Source: JACJXW01 sp964418125 (lineage in GTDB: Bacteria > Bacteroidota > Bacteroidia > Chitinophagales > Saprospiraceae). Taken from it: 64,000 nucleotides of DNA. This document shows, in pieces, positions 44,721 through 53,446 of the stretch; position 1 is the first letter of the stretch, and the number at the start of each line of letters is the position of its first letter. Below the pieces are notes generated by a model. The model did no database searches. It worked only from the letters and a program-made list of their open reading frames with translations, and was not told where the DNA came from. The stretch lies in the NCBI GenBank assembly GCA_964418125.1, contig CAYQKY010000008.1, forward strand, positions 41,043-105,042, in the 5' to 3' direction. Both the position numbers and the translations under genes were made by a program.

Positions 44721-46370
44721 ATGAATGAATTTTCAGCGCTGGGGCTCTCCCAGCCAGTGGTGAACGCTATCGCAAGCCTGGGCTTCGAGCGCCCCACCTC
44801 CATCCAGTCTCAAGCTATTCCCAAGCTTTTGAATAACGATACGGACTTTATCGGCCTGGCGCAGACCGGCACCGGGAAAACTGCCGCTTTCGGGCTGCCG
44901 CTGGTCGAAATGGCCGACCCCTCTGTTCCGGAAACGCAGGCACTGATCCTGGCGCCAACGCGTGAATTATGCCTGCAGATCTCCCGCGAACTGAGCCAGT
45001 TCGGGCAATACCAGAAGGGGTTGCGCATCCTGCCGGTGTATGGTGGAGCAGATATCGGCAAGCAGATCCGGGAATTGAAGAAAGGCATCCACATCCTCGC
45101 CGCCACTCCGGGCCGCCTGCGGGACCTGATGCGCCGCGGGGCGGTAGACATCAGCAAGGTACAGTATGTCGTACTCGATGAGGCAGACGAAATGCTCAAC
45201 ATGGGCTTTAAAGAAGAGATCGACGAGATCCTTCAGAAAACGCCGGAGAGCAAACTGACCTGGTTGTTCTCAGCCACTATGCCGGAGGAAGTACGCCGCA
45301 TCTCCAACCAATACATGGTCAAGCCTTTCGAGCTTAGCGTCGGCCAGCCCAATACCGGGAATGAAGACATCGACCACCAATACGTCGCTGTTCGGCCCAA
45401 AGACCGCTATGACGCCCTGCGCCGTTTCCTCGACTACGACAGTGACGTGTATGGACTGGTATTTTGCCGTACCCGCCGTGATGCCGGCGAACTGGCGGAG
45501 CAGCTCACCCGCGACGGCTACCGCACCGACGCCCTGCACGGCGACCTCAGCCAGGCCCAGCGCGACCGCGTGATGGAACGCTTCCGCTCTCGCCACATCC
45601 GTATTCTCATCGCCACCGATGTTGCTGCCCGTGGGATCGATGTAGAACATATTACCCACGTCTTCCACTACAATATCCCGGAAGACCTTAACTTCTATAC
45701 GCACCGCTCCGGCCGCACCGGCCGTATCGGCCGCAAAGGGATCTCTCTCATTCTGGCCCACCCCAAAGACCTGGCCCTTATCCGCCGCCTGGAAAAACGG
45801 CTGAAGACACAGTTCAGCCCTGTAGACATACCCTCCGGGCAGGAGATCTTCGAGAAACGCCTCCTGGGGTTCTTTCAGCGCATTAAAAAGACGGAAGGGC
45901 ATGAGGCCATCAGGCCCATGCTCCCCCAACTGACGGAGGAGCTGGAAGGCCTGTCCCGCGAAGAGCTCATCCACCGGCTTGCTTCCATGACCATGAGCCG
46001 CGGGATGAAAACCCACCTCAACGGCAAAGAGCTGAACGCCAAAAACAAGGCTTCACGCTCCAGTACCAAGGGCGTTGAATTGTTCATCAACATCGGCAAT
46101 ATGGATGTGGATGGAAAAGCGGGCTTCCTTGCGCTGGTCTGCAACCAATGCGGCATACCCGGAAGTACAATCGGCAAGATCAGCCTGAATGAAAAACACA
46201 CTTTCTTTTACGTGGAAGAAGAAGCCGTGGAAAAGATCGTCCGGGCTTTCGACGGCAAAGAGTATCAGGGCAGAGAGCTGCGGGTCAACAGCAGCCAGCC
46301 GAAATCCGGTAAAAAGAAAATGAAGAAGAAGGCGTTCAAAAAAGGAAAGAAGAAATACCAGAGAGTATAG
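44721..46370 (+). CDS. DEAD-box ATP-dependent RNA helicase with DbpA-type RNA-binding domain
   Basis: A 549-residue helicase. Core motifs are complete: Q motif (FERPTSIQSQAIP), AQTGTGKT (about residues 47-54), PTREL, DEAD (about 152), SAT, and HRSGRTGRIGR. A DbpA/CsdA-like RNA-binding domain follows (GVELFINIGNMDVDGKAGF, then TFFYVEEEAVEKIV). The last 25 residues are very basic (KSGKKKMKKKAFKKGKKK). It probably unwinds rRNA or structured mRNA during ribosome assembly and cold adaptation. A perfect terminator hairpin follows. Confidence 0.94.
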   Translation: MNEFSALGLSQPVVNAIASLGFERPTSIQSQAIPKLLNNDTDFIGLAQTGTGKTAAFGLPLVEMADPSVPETQALILAPTRELCLQISRELSQFGQYQKGLRILPVYGGADIGKQIRELKKGIHILAATPGRLRDLMRRGAVDISKVQYVVLDEADEMLNMGFKEEIDEILQKTPESKLTWLFSATMPEEVRRISNQYMVKPFELSVGQPNTGNEDIDHQYVAVRPKDRYDALRRFLDYDSDVYGLVFCRTRRDAGELAEQLTRDGYRTDALHGDLSQAQRDRVMERFRSRHIRILIATDVAARGIDVEHITHVFHYNIPEDLNFYTHRSGRTGRIGRKGISLILAHPKDLALIRRLEKRLKTQFSPVDIPSGQEIFEKRLLGFFQRIKKTEGHEAIRPMLPQLTEELEGLSREELIHRLASMTMSRGMKTHLNGKELNAKNKASRSSTKGVELFINIGNMDVDGKAGFLALVCNQCGIPGSTIGKISLNEKHTFFYVEEEAVEKIVRAFDGKEYQGRELRVNSSQPKSGKKKMKKKAFKKGKKKYQRV

Positions 46371-46395
46371 ACTCTGCCCCTGCCTTAGGCTGATT

Positions 46396-46434
46396 AATAA
46401 AGCCGCTGGAACGAGTATCTCCAGCGGCTTTATT
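46396..46434 (+). terminator. Intrinsic terminator after the DEAD-box helicase
   Basis: A perfect 15-bp stem (46396-46410 and 46420-46434, core AAAGCCGCTGGA) with a 9-base loop. The T-rich 3' arm end can serve as the U tract. It lies 26 bases after the stop. Confidence 0.8.
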
Positions 46435-46561
46435 CATTGGAAACCAACAATTGACAAAGTTCATTATTCGCTCTGACATTCCTCATTGCAGGATTAGGGA
46501 AATAGAGAGAACATGGAAGGGAAGTATGAGATTCAATGGTATAACCTTAAAAAGGGCCGTT

Positions 46562-47158
46562 ATGAAAAACAGCACCCAGCAATCCGTTTACCGCGCCCTG
46601 GCAACAGTAACCCTGGCCGTACTCTACGCCCCCTTTCTTACCGGGCAGGAAAATTTCATTTACGAGGCCTATACCCAAGCCTGGCTGCACCCTGAAACAT
46701 TCGACGAGTACGTGGCCAGGCACCGGGATCAATTCAATGACAACCTCAATACCTGTGCCGTACAGATCAGGGATTATTTCAACGTCCTTTACGACAGAGA
46801 TGCCCAACGCAAAGCGCTATGCCCTGAAGAAAGCCAGTGGCATACCGGCCTCTACATTTCTTATCTTCATTCCAACCCCGGAGTAGGAGTTGGGATCATG
46901 ATCGCTGACATGAACCGGGTAGCTGCCGGAAGAGATAAATGGGCAGAAACAGTATCCGGAAAGGCTACACTCTGGCTGAAGGAACAATTGCGCCAACAGG
47001 TATTCTGCTACAAGGAACGGAACTACCTGAAGCTGGAGGCGGCCTTTGGCAGTGATGTAGCTGACCAATACATGGCCGAAAAGTGGCTACAGGTTCTGGA
47101 ACCGCTGAACCACTACCTCAAAGAGATGGAAGCGCATATGCAGTGCTATTATTATTGA
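46562..47158 (+). CDS. Secreted helical protein of unknown function
   Basis: A 198-residue protein with signal peptide (MKNSTQQSVYRALATVTLAV, cleavage near TGQ). The mature part is predicted largely helical and contains four scattered Cys (NTCAVQ, KALCPEE, QVFCYK, MQCYYY) that could form disulfides. ATG 46562 was chosen because it gives the signal peptide. The family is not recognised. A palindrome and TTCATTCC repeats follow the stop. Confidence 0.68.
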   Translation: MKNSTQQSVYRALATVTLAVLYAPFLTGQENFIYEAYTQAWLHPETFDEYVARHRDQFNDNLNTCAVQIRDYFNVLYDRDAQRKALCPEESQWHTGLYISYLHSNPGVGVGIMIADMNRVAAGRDKWAETVSGKATLWLKEQLRQQVFCYKERNYLKLEAAFGSDVADQYMAEKWLQVLEPLNHYLKEMEAHMQCYYY

Positions 47159-47167
47159 GGGAATGAG

Positions 47168-47211
47168 GGAATGAATATGGCGCCATATTCATTCCTTCAT
47201 TCCTTCATTCC
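47168..47211. repeat. 14-bp perfect palindrome plus three TTCATTCC copies
   Basis: GGAATGAATATGGC at 47168-47181 directly abuts its complement at 47182-47195 with no spacer. Three tandem TTCATTCC copies occupy 47188-47211. Related GAATGAG/GTGAATG words occur at about 34370-34395 and 43550-43625. Confidence 0.75.
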
Positions 47212-47278
47212 CTCATTTTCACCCGGCCGAAGTATGAGGACAGGCCCTAATTCCCTCCGGAAAGTGCCGGAGGTTATT

Positions 47279-47286
47279 TATATTTG
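47279..47286 (+). promoter_or_regulatory. TATATTTG -7 element before glgP
   Basis: An exact Bacteroidota -7 box, 29 bases before the glgP start codon. No convincing -33 element is visible. Confidence 0.42.
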
Positions 47287-47315
47287 GCCTTTCAACAGCA
47301 AAACCAGAAAAGACT

Positions 47316-48938
47316 ATGACGGATAAAAAGAATACCCTTTCCCGCGTCGCCTACTTCTGCATGGAATACGGGCTCGACAACCGTTTCAAGGCTTATGCCG
47401 GCGGACTGGGCATCCTGGCTGGCGATTACATGAAAGGCGCCAGGGAATATGGCTATCCGATCGTCGGCATCGGCATCAAGTGGAAACAGGGGTATACCGA
47501 CCAGATGATCGGAGAGGACGGCAAACCTTATGACACCTACCACAACTATAACTATGACGACATCATGGAGGACACTGGCGTGTCCGTCAACGTTATCATT
47601 CGCGGGCGCAATGTGCAGTGCAAAGTTTGGAAGCTGGAGGCGTTCGGCAATGCCCCGCTTTACCTGCTGGATACCGACGTTCCGGATAATGAAGACGCCT
47701 GGATCACCGGCCAGCTCTACGGATGGTTCGGCGAAGAGCGGATAGCTCAGGAAATGGTGCTCGGCGTCGGAGGTATTCGCGCTTTGCGTTCCCTCGGCAT
47801 CGAAGTGGATGTATACCACTTCAATGAAGGGCATGCCCTGTTCGCCGGCTTTGAGCTGATGCGCGAAAAAATGGAAGATGGAATTACTTTCGAGGAAGCC
47901 TGGGAAGCCAGCCGCGAGCAGATCGTATTTACCACCCATACTCCGGTCATTCAAGGCAACGAATCGCATCCCGTCGACCGGCTGATGTATATGGGGGCCA
48001 ACCTCGGCATGAAGCCCAGCCAGCTGCGCCGCCTGGCGGGCGACCCCTTCAACATGACGGTCGGCGCCCTGCGCCTCTCCCGGAAATCGAATGCCGTAGC
48101 CAAACTGCACGGCAAGACCGCCAATAAGATGTGGGAGCACATACACGGCCGTTCCGAGATTGTCGCCATTACCAATGGCATCCACCTGGGTACGTGGGTA
48201 GACAGCGCCATGACCGAAGCCGCAGAGAAGGGTAAAGACCTCTGGGAACCGCACCAAAAAAATAAGCGAGCACTTATTCAGTATATCAAGGAAAAGAACG
48301 GGGTGGAGTTTGATGAAAACAAACTGCTCATCGGTTTCGCCCGGCGCTCAGTGCCATATAAGCGCAGCGACCTGATCTTCTCCAGGCCGGAAGTGATCGC
48401 CCCCTACCTGGAGGAAGGCAAAATACAGGTCGCATTCTCGGGCCGGGCCCATCCGCTGGATGACCGCGGTAAAGAGATCGCCGCCAACCTGGTGGCCATG
48501 TCTGAGAAGTATCCCAAAGCGGTCGTTTTCCTGGAAAACTATGATATGGAGATCGGGGCCCACCTCACGCGCGGCTCCGACGTATGGCTAAACAACCCGC
48601 GCCGCCCTAAAGAGGCAAGCGGCACCTCCGGCATGAAAGCCGCCATGAACGGTTCCCTCAACCTGAGTATCCTCGATGGCTGGTGGCCCGAAGCCTGTAA
48701 ACACGGCGTAAATGGCTGGCAGATCGGTGACGGGTTTGAAAGCAAAGACGAGAACATTCAGGACCAGCACGACAGGGATGCGCTCTACAAGGTGCTGCTG
48801 GAAGAGGTCGTACCCACTTACTACGAAAACCACGACAAGTGGAAAGAGATGATGAAGGCCAGTATCCTGAGCACCAAAGAGGAGTTTTCCGTCAAGCGGA
48901 TGCTGGAGGAGTATTATGACTTATTATACAAGAAGTGA
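47316..48938 (+). CDS. glgP: Alpha-glucan (glycogen/maltodextrin) phosphorylase, short form
   Basis: The enzyme releases glucose-1-phosphate from alpha-1,4-glucans. The 540-residue protein is the short (GT35, TIGR02094-type) form lacking the long N-terminal regulatory region. It shows YFCMEYGLDNRF at the start, AGGLGILAGDYMK, HFNEGHALF, and the pyridoxal-phosphate lysine in EASGTSGMKAAMNGS (about residue 441). The trailing part is shorter than in the 800-residue enzymes. With the pullulanase-like enzyme and sugar transporter 34 kb away, it points to maltodextrin or glycogen turnover. Confidence 0.93.
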   Translation: MTDKKNTLSRVAYFCMEYGLDNRFKAYAGGLGILAGDYMKGAREYGYPIVGIGIKWKQGYTDQMIGEDGKPYDTYHNYNYDDIMEDTGVSVNVIIRGRNVQCKVWKLEAFGNAPLYLLDTDVPDNEDAWITGQLYGWFGEERIAQEMVLGVGGIRALRSLGIEVDVYHFNEGHALFAGFELMREKMEDGITFEEAWEASREQIVFTTHTPVIQGNESHPVDRLMYMGANLGMKPSQLRRLAGDPFNMTVGALRLSRKSNAVAKLHGKTANKMWEHIHGRSEIVAITNGIHLGTWVDSAMTEAAEKGKDLWEPHQKNKRALIQYIKEKNGVEFDENKLLIGFARRSVPYKRSDLIFSRPEVIAPYLEEGKIQVAFSGRAHPLDDRGKEIAANLVAMSEKYPKAVVFLENYDMEIGAHLTRGSDVWLNNPRRPKEASGTSGMKAAMNGSLNLSILDGWWPEACKHGVNGWQIGDGFESKDENIQDQHDRDALYKVLLEEVVPTYYENHDKWKEMMKASILSTKEEFSVKRMLEEYYDLLYKK

Positions 48939-48973
48939 TGGCTAGGGGGGGATGGCTCCGTTGTTCCATAGAA

Positions 48974-49203
48974 CGTACCTTTTTAGCGCTTTGGTTTGAT
49001 GCTCAGTGCCTTCGGTAAAGCCAAAGGCATCGATGCTGCGCCCTAAAAGCATGTTTGGAGGGCGACACAGGTACTATTGATGCTAATTGCTCCCCAAGGA
49101 TAGGTTTCAGGCTTTAACATCCACAACGTTCACAGCCCCGGCATGCTATGGATGTCGTTTCGCACCACATCCATAGCATCCGGCAAAGGCGCTAAACAGA
49201 TAC
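48974..49203. repeat. 230-bp region with inverted ends and a 13-bp hairpin, glgP/proline dehydrogenase junction
   Basis: The outer parts (48974-49003 and 49175-49203) are imperfectly complementary around TTTAGCGC-TTTG and GATGCT. Near the right end a perfect hairpin has arms ATGCTATGGATGT (49143-49155) and its complement (49167-49179). It lies between convergent genes. It may be a decayed mobile element or a bidirectional terminator. Confidence 0.55.
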
Positions 49204-49221
49204 CCTCGAACCATGTAACCA

Positions 49222-50397
49222 TCACTTCCCCGCCTTCCTCCTTTTCAGCTCTTTGCTGATCAGCTGAAGCTCCCGGCTCATCTGCCCTTCGACGGAAGTG
49301 TTCTCCTGGGTTCGGCGGATGAGATAAGGGATCACTTCGCGCACCGGGCCGTAAGGCAGGTATTTTTCCACGTTGAAACCCGCCTTGGCCATATTGTAGG
49401 AGAGGTTGTCGCTCATGCCGTACAGCTGAGCAGTGGCCACCAGAGGATGGCCCGGTTCCAGCCCTTTTTCATCCATGAGCTCCACCTGATAACGGCAACT
49501 CTCTTCATTGTGAGTTGCGTTGCAGACGTACACCTCACCTATGTGCCCGATGCAGAATTTCAGCCCTTCATTGTAGGCACGGTGTGTTTCCTGCAGGCTC
49601 TCATGAATGGGGCTTGGGTAGCCCTTTTCGCGGGCGCGCTCCCGTTCCTTCTCCATATAGGCCCCCCGGACCAGCTTGACGGCGCATAGATAACCATGCT
49701 TCCGGGCGTCCATCAGAGAATCTTTCAGGAACTGCAGGCGGTCCTTACGATACAACTGGACGGCGTTGATCACCGTGGGCAGCCCCTTGTTATAACGACG
49801 GGACATTTCCCATGCGATCTCGTCTACAGCCCCTTGTATCCAGCTGTGTTCGGCGTCGACATGGACGCCAATGCCGGATTCGAAAGCAGCCTTACAGATC
49901 CTGTCCACCCGGGCTTTGCCTCTTTCGTATTCCTCCTTCTCCTCATCCGTCAGCGGGCTTCCGCTGCTGACTTTCTCGAGCAGTCCGAACCGGAAAAGCC
50001 CGCTTAATTTGGTACTGATGATATGAATGTCTTCATCTTCTTTGGCATATTCCAGGGTTCTGGAAAGGTAGTTGGCCGTCCGGTCAAAGTCGGCCTCGGT
50101 TTCCTTGCCTTCCACGCCGTAGTCCAGTATGGTTTTGATATTGCTCTCTCCCAACCTGTCGATCACCCTGCGCGCTTCTTCAATATTCTCCCCTCCGCAG
50201 AACTGCCGGTAAATGGTTGCTTTTACCAGGCCTTCCACCGGCAGGCGCAACTGAAGGGCCAGGGTAGCCAGGCGGGTTCCTGCCTTAACCAGCCAGGGAT
50301 AGTTCATGAGTGAAAAGAGCAGGTGTGAACGCCTTAGTTCGCCATCGCTTTTATCCGCGAATGCGATTTTGGTATCAGAGAAATCTACTTGTGGCAT
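49222..50397 (-). CDS. Proline dehydrogenase (monofunctional)
   Basis: The FAD enzyme oxidises proline to 1-pyrroline-5-carboxylate and feeds electrons to the quinone pool. The 391-residue protein has VGRLGESNIKTILDYG-like N-terminal barrel sequence, VDAEHSWIQGAVDE, AVKLVRGAYMEKER, NATHNEES, and the C-terminal signature YLPYGPVREVIPYLIRRTQE with the paired Arg that bind the proline carboxylate. It is separate from pruA (7979-9610). It is convergent with glgP. Confidence 0.94.
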   Translation of the reverse strand: MPQVDFSDTKIAFADKSDGELRRSHLLFSLMNYPWLVKAGTRLATLALQLRLPVEGLVKATIYRQFCGGENIEEARRVIDRLGESNIKTILDYGVEGKETEADFDRTANYLSRTLEYAKEDEDIHIISTKLSGLFRFGLLEKVSSGSPLTDEEKEEYERGKARVDRICKAAFESGIGVHVDAEHSWIQGAVDEIAWEMSRRYNKGLPTVINAVQLYRKDRLQFLKDSLMDARKHGYLCAVKLVRGAYMEKERERAREKGYPSPIHESLQETHRAYNEGLKFCIGHIGEVYVCNATHNEESCRYQVELMDEKGLEPGHPLVATAQLYGMSDNLSYNMAKAGFNVEKYLPYGPVREVIPYLIRRTQENTSVEGQMSRELQLISKELKRRKAGK

Positions 50398-50815
50398 ATC
50401 GTTGGTTTTTGTTCGTTTATATCCTTAAAAACAAGGCAAGCCCGCCCTCAGTTGATATACATCAGCATTCCCGACAGGCGAAAATAGTATCCCATTTGCT
50501 GAAATGAAAGAGGATTTTTAGTATCTTTCCAATGTTTTTGAACATTAGATTTGTCTTCCTCGTGCAGCAACACCAATAGGTAATATCTTTCGCTGAATCT
50601 TATACAGGTAAAAAACAGCCCCGCTCTGGGCACCTTTTAAAGGTAAATTGCATTAAAAGTTGTGAACTTTTCAACCTTAAAACCAAATCCAGCACTATGT
50701 TCAACAAACTAAACATCCCAGAAAACCGAAAAGCCTCCTTTGTTACCGGAACCGATGACATTATTACCGGCTGACCGGAAAAGGCAAGAAACGGACGGGC
50801 AGCCGGCAACAAGGT
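50398..50815. other. Intergenic stretch between two minus-strand genes
   Basis: About 418 bases, AT-rich. It contains an AAAAGTTGTGAACTTTT hairpin at about 50654-50670 and an ACCTTTTAAAGGT palindrome near 50630. A 25-codon plus-strand frame at 50698 is too short to call. It probably holds the terminator of the gene upstream and the promoter of the proline dehydrogenase gene. Confidence 0.4.
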
Positions 50816-52270
50816 TCATTTACGGGACAAGGCAGTCAACTGCTGCATTCTTTCCCTAAGCCAGTTTCTCAGAATAAAGGCCTGCCCGGAAGTGATCTCG
50901 GACAGCGCCCATTCTTTAATCTCTTCCGGGGGTTCCCGCCGGTTCACGGCAATAGCGATCCTGCGGATAAGGGAAAGGGTATTCTTATGCAGTTCCTTTC
51001 GGCCTTCGGCCAGTTCACTGTCCCGGCTCAGAAATTTTTCAAAAGCCTTCACCTGGGAGAGCAGAAGGCCGAAGTAGGATTCATCCTTAAAGAATTGCTC
51101 GAAAATAATGCGTATCGCTGTCATCCTGGAACTGGGCTGAAAGGGAGTGGAAAAGCGATGGCTTGCCAGTATTCGTAAGGCCTCGTCATGCCGCCCCTGA
51201 AAGTAGTACCACAAGCCGTAACAATGCGCGAGGGTATCTTTTCGTGCGGATTCATCCAGAAAGTTTTCGTATTTGCCAATGAAGGTACGGGCCCACCCGA
51301 ATTCGCCCTCTTCGCAACTGGCCAGAACGATGTTGCTGAAGGTGGCCTCGCTGATCCGCCCTCCGTCTATGAGCCAACCGGCCTGAAGCCCCATTTTGTA
51401 AAGGCTGAGCGCTTCCCTGTAATAGGAATTGTCGCCCTGGTTGATCCGCCGTATGGTGTAATTCATCAGTTGCTGAAATAGCAAATTGAGGTCATCCTGC
51501 CTCATTTCATTCACATGAGATACGAAGTTCTGCTTCAACTCCCTGAACAATTCAGGGTTCTCCTCATCCTGATAGGCCCGGATCAGGCTCCGGTAAGTAC
51601 GGAAGATGGCATTTTCGGAAAGCTTGCCGTCGGCGTACTGGGAACCCATGGCATCAATGCCGGCCAGTCGATATTCCTCTGAAAAAATACGCTCCCGGTT
51701 GCGAAGTTCGTTGCCCAGCCGGTACATCTCCAAAGCGTAACGGTAGTCCATGTCGTAAACCAGTTCCTGCAACTGGGCCGGATCGATGGAGCGCTTGTCA
51801 GTAAAGGGATGGAAATAATAATTGGAAAAGACCTCGACTTTCTGCCGGTAGTAATCCAGGTCGCGGTAAGAAGCAGATTCAAGAGACCGGAGTATCTCCT
51901 CAGAACGTTGCTGAAAAAGGGAATGCAGGTTCCTTCGGCCAAGGGCGCGGATCAAAAGCAAAGGCGCTTCCCGTTCTTCATGTAATGCCTCCCGGTAAAC
52001 GAGAAATTTTTCAGTCAGGCGGGAAAGGCCCGACAACAGGCGGCGCAGCTTGTAATCATTGTATTCTTCATCCGGAAAAGTCCGGCTGAACAGTATTCCG
52101 CTCTCCAGGCCAGGCCCGTCAAAATCGGGATAATAGGATTGAAGGTACGCATACAGGGCTATTATCCTCGGGTTGGTGTTCATCAATGGCGAATTGACAG
52201 CCCGGCCAAGCTGGCCGAATTCCTCTTCGTCAAGTACACTCAATAAAGTAAATAGCTTTTTCCCCTTCAT
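50816..52270 (-). CDS. Large helical cytosolic protein of unknown function
   Basis: A 484-residue protein without signal peptide or membrane segment. It is predicted almost all alpha-helical, with repeated leucine/tyrosine spacing and a KLFTLLSVLDEEEFGQL start. Segments such as ALSLYKMGLQAGWLIDGG and DTLAHCYGLWYYFQGRHDEALRI-type pairs suggest TPR-like repeats. Proteins of this size and style are frequent in Saprospiria without known function. A minus-strand TAGATTTG at 52325-52332 could be its -7 box. Confidence 0.7.
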   Translation of the reverse strand: MKGKKLFTLLSVLDEEEFGQLGRAVNSPLMNTNPRIIALYAYLQSYYPDFDGPGLESGILFSRTFPDEEYNDYKLRRLLSGLSRLTEKFLVYREALHEEREAPLLLIRALGRRNLHSLFQQRSEEILRSLESASYRDLDYYRQKVEVFSNYYFHPFTDKRSIDPAQLQELVYDMDYRYALEMYRLGNELRNRERIFSEEYRLAGIDAMGSQYADGKLSENAIFRTYRSLIRAYQDEENPELFRELKQNFVSHVNEMRQDDLNLLFQQLMNYTIRRINQGDNSYYREALSLYKMGLQAGWLIDGGRISEATFSNIVLASCEEGEFGWARTFIGKYENFLDESARKDTLAHCYGLWYYFQGRHDEALRILASHRFSTPFQPSSRMTAIRIIFEQFFKDESYFGLLLSQVKAFEKFLSRDSELAEGRKELHKNTLSLIRRIAIAVNRREPPEEIKEWALSEITSGQAFILRNWLRERMQQLTALSRK

Positions 52271-52445
52271 ACTCTTGAATTAGGCACACATTAATAATTA
52301 CCCTTTCCCACAAACCTCATGCAACAAATCTAACCAATAAAACACTAAAAAAAGGGAGCTTCAGGAAGAAATTAGAAAGAAGTTTACGCAACAAATTGTA
52401 AAATATGTCTCTGAAGTTTGAAAAACGGCATTGTACCTTTGCAGA

Positions 52446-52566
52446 TATGAAGGAAAGAGACCGGAGATACCTTCTCAAGATATAAAAGATTTAACACTAA
52501 TGGGGAATCTTCTGCGGGATACAACCCGCGAAATTTATTGCTCACTGAAAGGTGAGCTTTTTTTTT
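52446..52566 (+). ncRNA. Putative small RNA with promoter and terminator
   Basis: TACCTTTG at 52434-52441 is an exact -7 box; TTTG at 52417-52420 gives a short 13-base spacer. The next 120 bases have no convincing open frame. They contain a hairpin (GCGGG/CCCGC near 52514-52529) and end in GCTCAC-TGAAAG-GTGAGC followed by nine T. No gene follows on this strand for a further kilobase. The transcript start is inferred. An alternative is the leader of a lost gene. Confidence 0.45.
52540..52566 (+). terminator. Intrinsic terminator
   Basis: Six-base-pair stem (52540-52545 with 52552-52557) followed directly by nine T. It ends the putative small RNA. Confidence 0.75.
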
Positions 52567-52786
52567 GCCCCGGCCTATCCGGCACATAACCTTTTTTTCA
52601 TCTTTTTTTGATTAAAACACTCCCCCACTACTCTCCCTAATGGAGAAAAAAGAACCGAAACAAATATAAAAATAACTAAATCAAATGAGATTAAACGATT
52701 GTATATCAAATATTTAACAACGGAATGACCACACCCCTAAAAGCCAGGTTGACAATAATTAAAGCTGAAAACTCTTGAAAAATGTG

Positions 52787-52818
52787 TTTGCAAAGTGCTA
52801 TGTGCCGGCCTATATTTG
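52787..52818 (+). promoter_or_regulatory. Consensus Bacteroidota promoter of the repeat RNA
   Basis: TTTG at 52787-52790, a 20-base spacer, then TATATTTG at 52811-52818. Both elements and the spacing match the TTTG-N19-21-TAnnTTTG consensus. It is the best promoter match I found in the window. The predicted start, about 52824, is some 12 bases before the tandem array. Confidence 0.65.
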
Positions 52819-52835
52819 TATCTGTAAAGCGGAAA

Positions 52836-52993
52836 GAACAGTTATGATCCACATGAACAATTACAATCCCATAAACAAATTATGATCCCATGAACAGTTG
52901 TAATCCCATGACTCATTATGATCCCATAAACAAATTGTAATCCCATAACTTCTCAATCCCATCCGCAATCCCATTATGCATTTATAATCTCAT
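52836..52993 (+). repeat. Tandem array of nine 12-19 bp units, with a 37-bp higher-order period
   Basis: Units start at 52836, 52855, 52873, 52892, 52910, 52928, 52947, 52963 and 52975. Typical units are GAACAGTTGTAATCCCAT and AAACAAATTATGATCCCAT. The first six alternate between a TATGATCC(C)AT and a TRYAATCCCAT type, so they form three 37-bp dimers (52836-52872, 52873-52909, 52910-52946). Units 7 and 8 are shortened, and unit 9 is more diverged. There are no unique spacers, so it is not a CRISPR array. Confidence 0.85.
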
Positions 52994-53006
52994 GAACATT
53001 TATCCG

Positions 53007-53038
53007 GCCGGAGTTACCGAACTCCGGCTTTTTTTTTT
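53007..53038 (+). terminator. Strong intrinsic terminator after the repeat array
   Basis: A perfect nine-base-pair stem (GCCGGAGTT at 53007-53015 with its complement at 53020-53028), an ACCG tetraloop, and ten T in a row. Confidence 0.88.
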
Positions 53039-53227
53039 GCATTTCCGAGCACCTCCACCCGTAGCTTCTTTCACATAGGCTTTGTCAATCCGCTTCTTAA
53101 CGATCTCATAGCGGGCATTGTAAGCCCCATCCACATCGAAACGTTTTTCATCCATACGGAATCGAATGGCCATAAAGGAACAAGATGGGTCAGGGCGTTC
53201 CACCTGCTTTTCCCACGCCCGGATCAC
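53039..53227 (-). pseudogene. Fragment of a GAF-domain-type protein gene
   Basis: The minus-strand frame reads AIRFRMDEKRFDVDGAYNAR then YEIVKKRIDKAYVK. This resembles the C-terminal part of large GAF-domain proteins found in Saprospiria (FDVDGAYNARYE, VKKRIDK). Upstream and downstream parts are missing, and the frame degrades to low-complexity sequence and runs into the terminator. On the opposite strand near 53241-53310 another protein-like scrap (RDMENLATRKVHKYWEIPEK) ends at a stop. The region looks like gene debris. The family match is from memory and unverified. Confidence 0.5.
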
Positions 53228-53388
53228 CGGGGCCAGGTTTATCTACAGGGATATGGAAAATCTGGCAACCCGAAAAGTTCATAAATACTGGGAAATTCCC
53301 GAAAAATAGATTCTGCATTCTGTACTGTCCGATCTGGCATACCCCAAACATTTTGTTGCAAATTAACGTTTCACCGGAACAAGTGCAC

Positions 53389-53400
53389 TGATATTGATCA
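53389..53400. promoter_or_regulatory. Crp/Fnr-like operator, distal
   Basis: TGATATTGATCA has the form TGAT-N4-ATCA, the core of FNR/CRP-family sites. Its centre is 59 bases from that of the second site at 53447-53460. It is upstream of the YceI-porin-YceI cluster. Confidence 0.4.
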
Positions 53401-53446
53401 CTTTCTGAACGGGGAAAAAAATATGTGACCGTTATCTCATCAATTA

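Larger units (their letters stand above)
52825..53038 (+). ncRNA. Putative tandem-repeat noncoding RNA
   Basis: The stretch between a consensus promoter (52787-52818) and a strong intrinsic terminator (53007-53038) is filled by 12-19 bp repeats and contains no credible plus-strand open frame. A transcript of about 210 bases is therefore predicted. Each unit ends in AATCCCAT or GATCCCAT, giving about nine exposed copies of a short motif. By analogy with sponge RNAs it could titrate a protein or another RNA, but no partner is visible here. The promoter, array and terminator are seen; transcription is inferred. Confidence 0.5.

Noticed and set aside
50698..50775. 25-codon plus-strand frame in the 50398-50815 gap
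   Set aside because: Too short, no conserved feature, no promoter or terminator around it.
52836..52993. Repeat array considered as CRISPR
   Set aside because: Repeats are contiguous with no spacers of unique sequence, and no cas gene is in the window.
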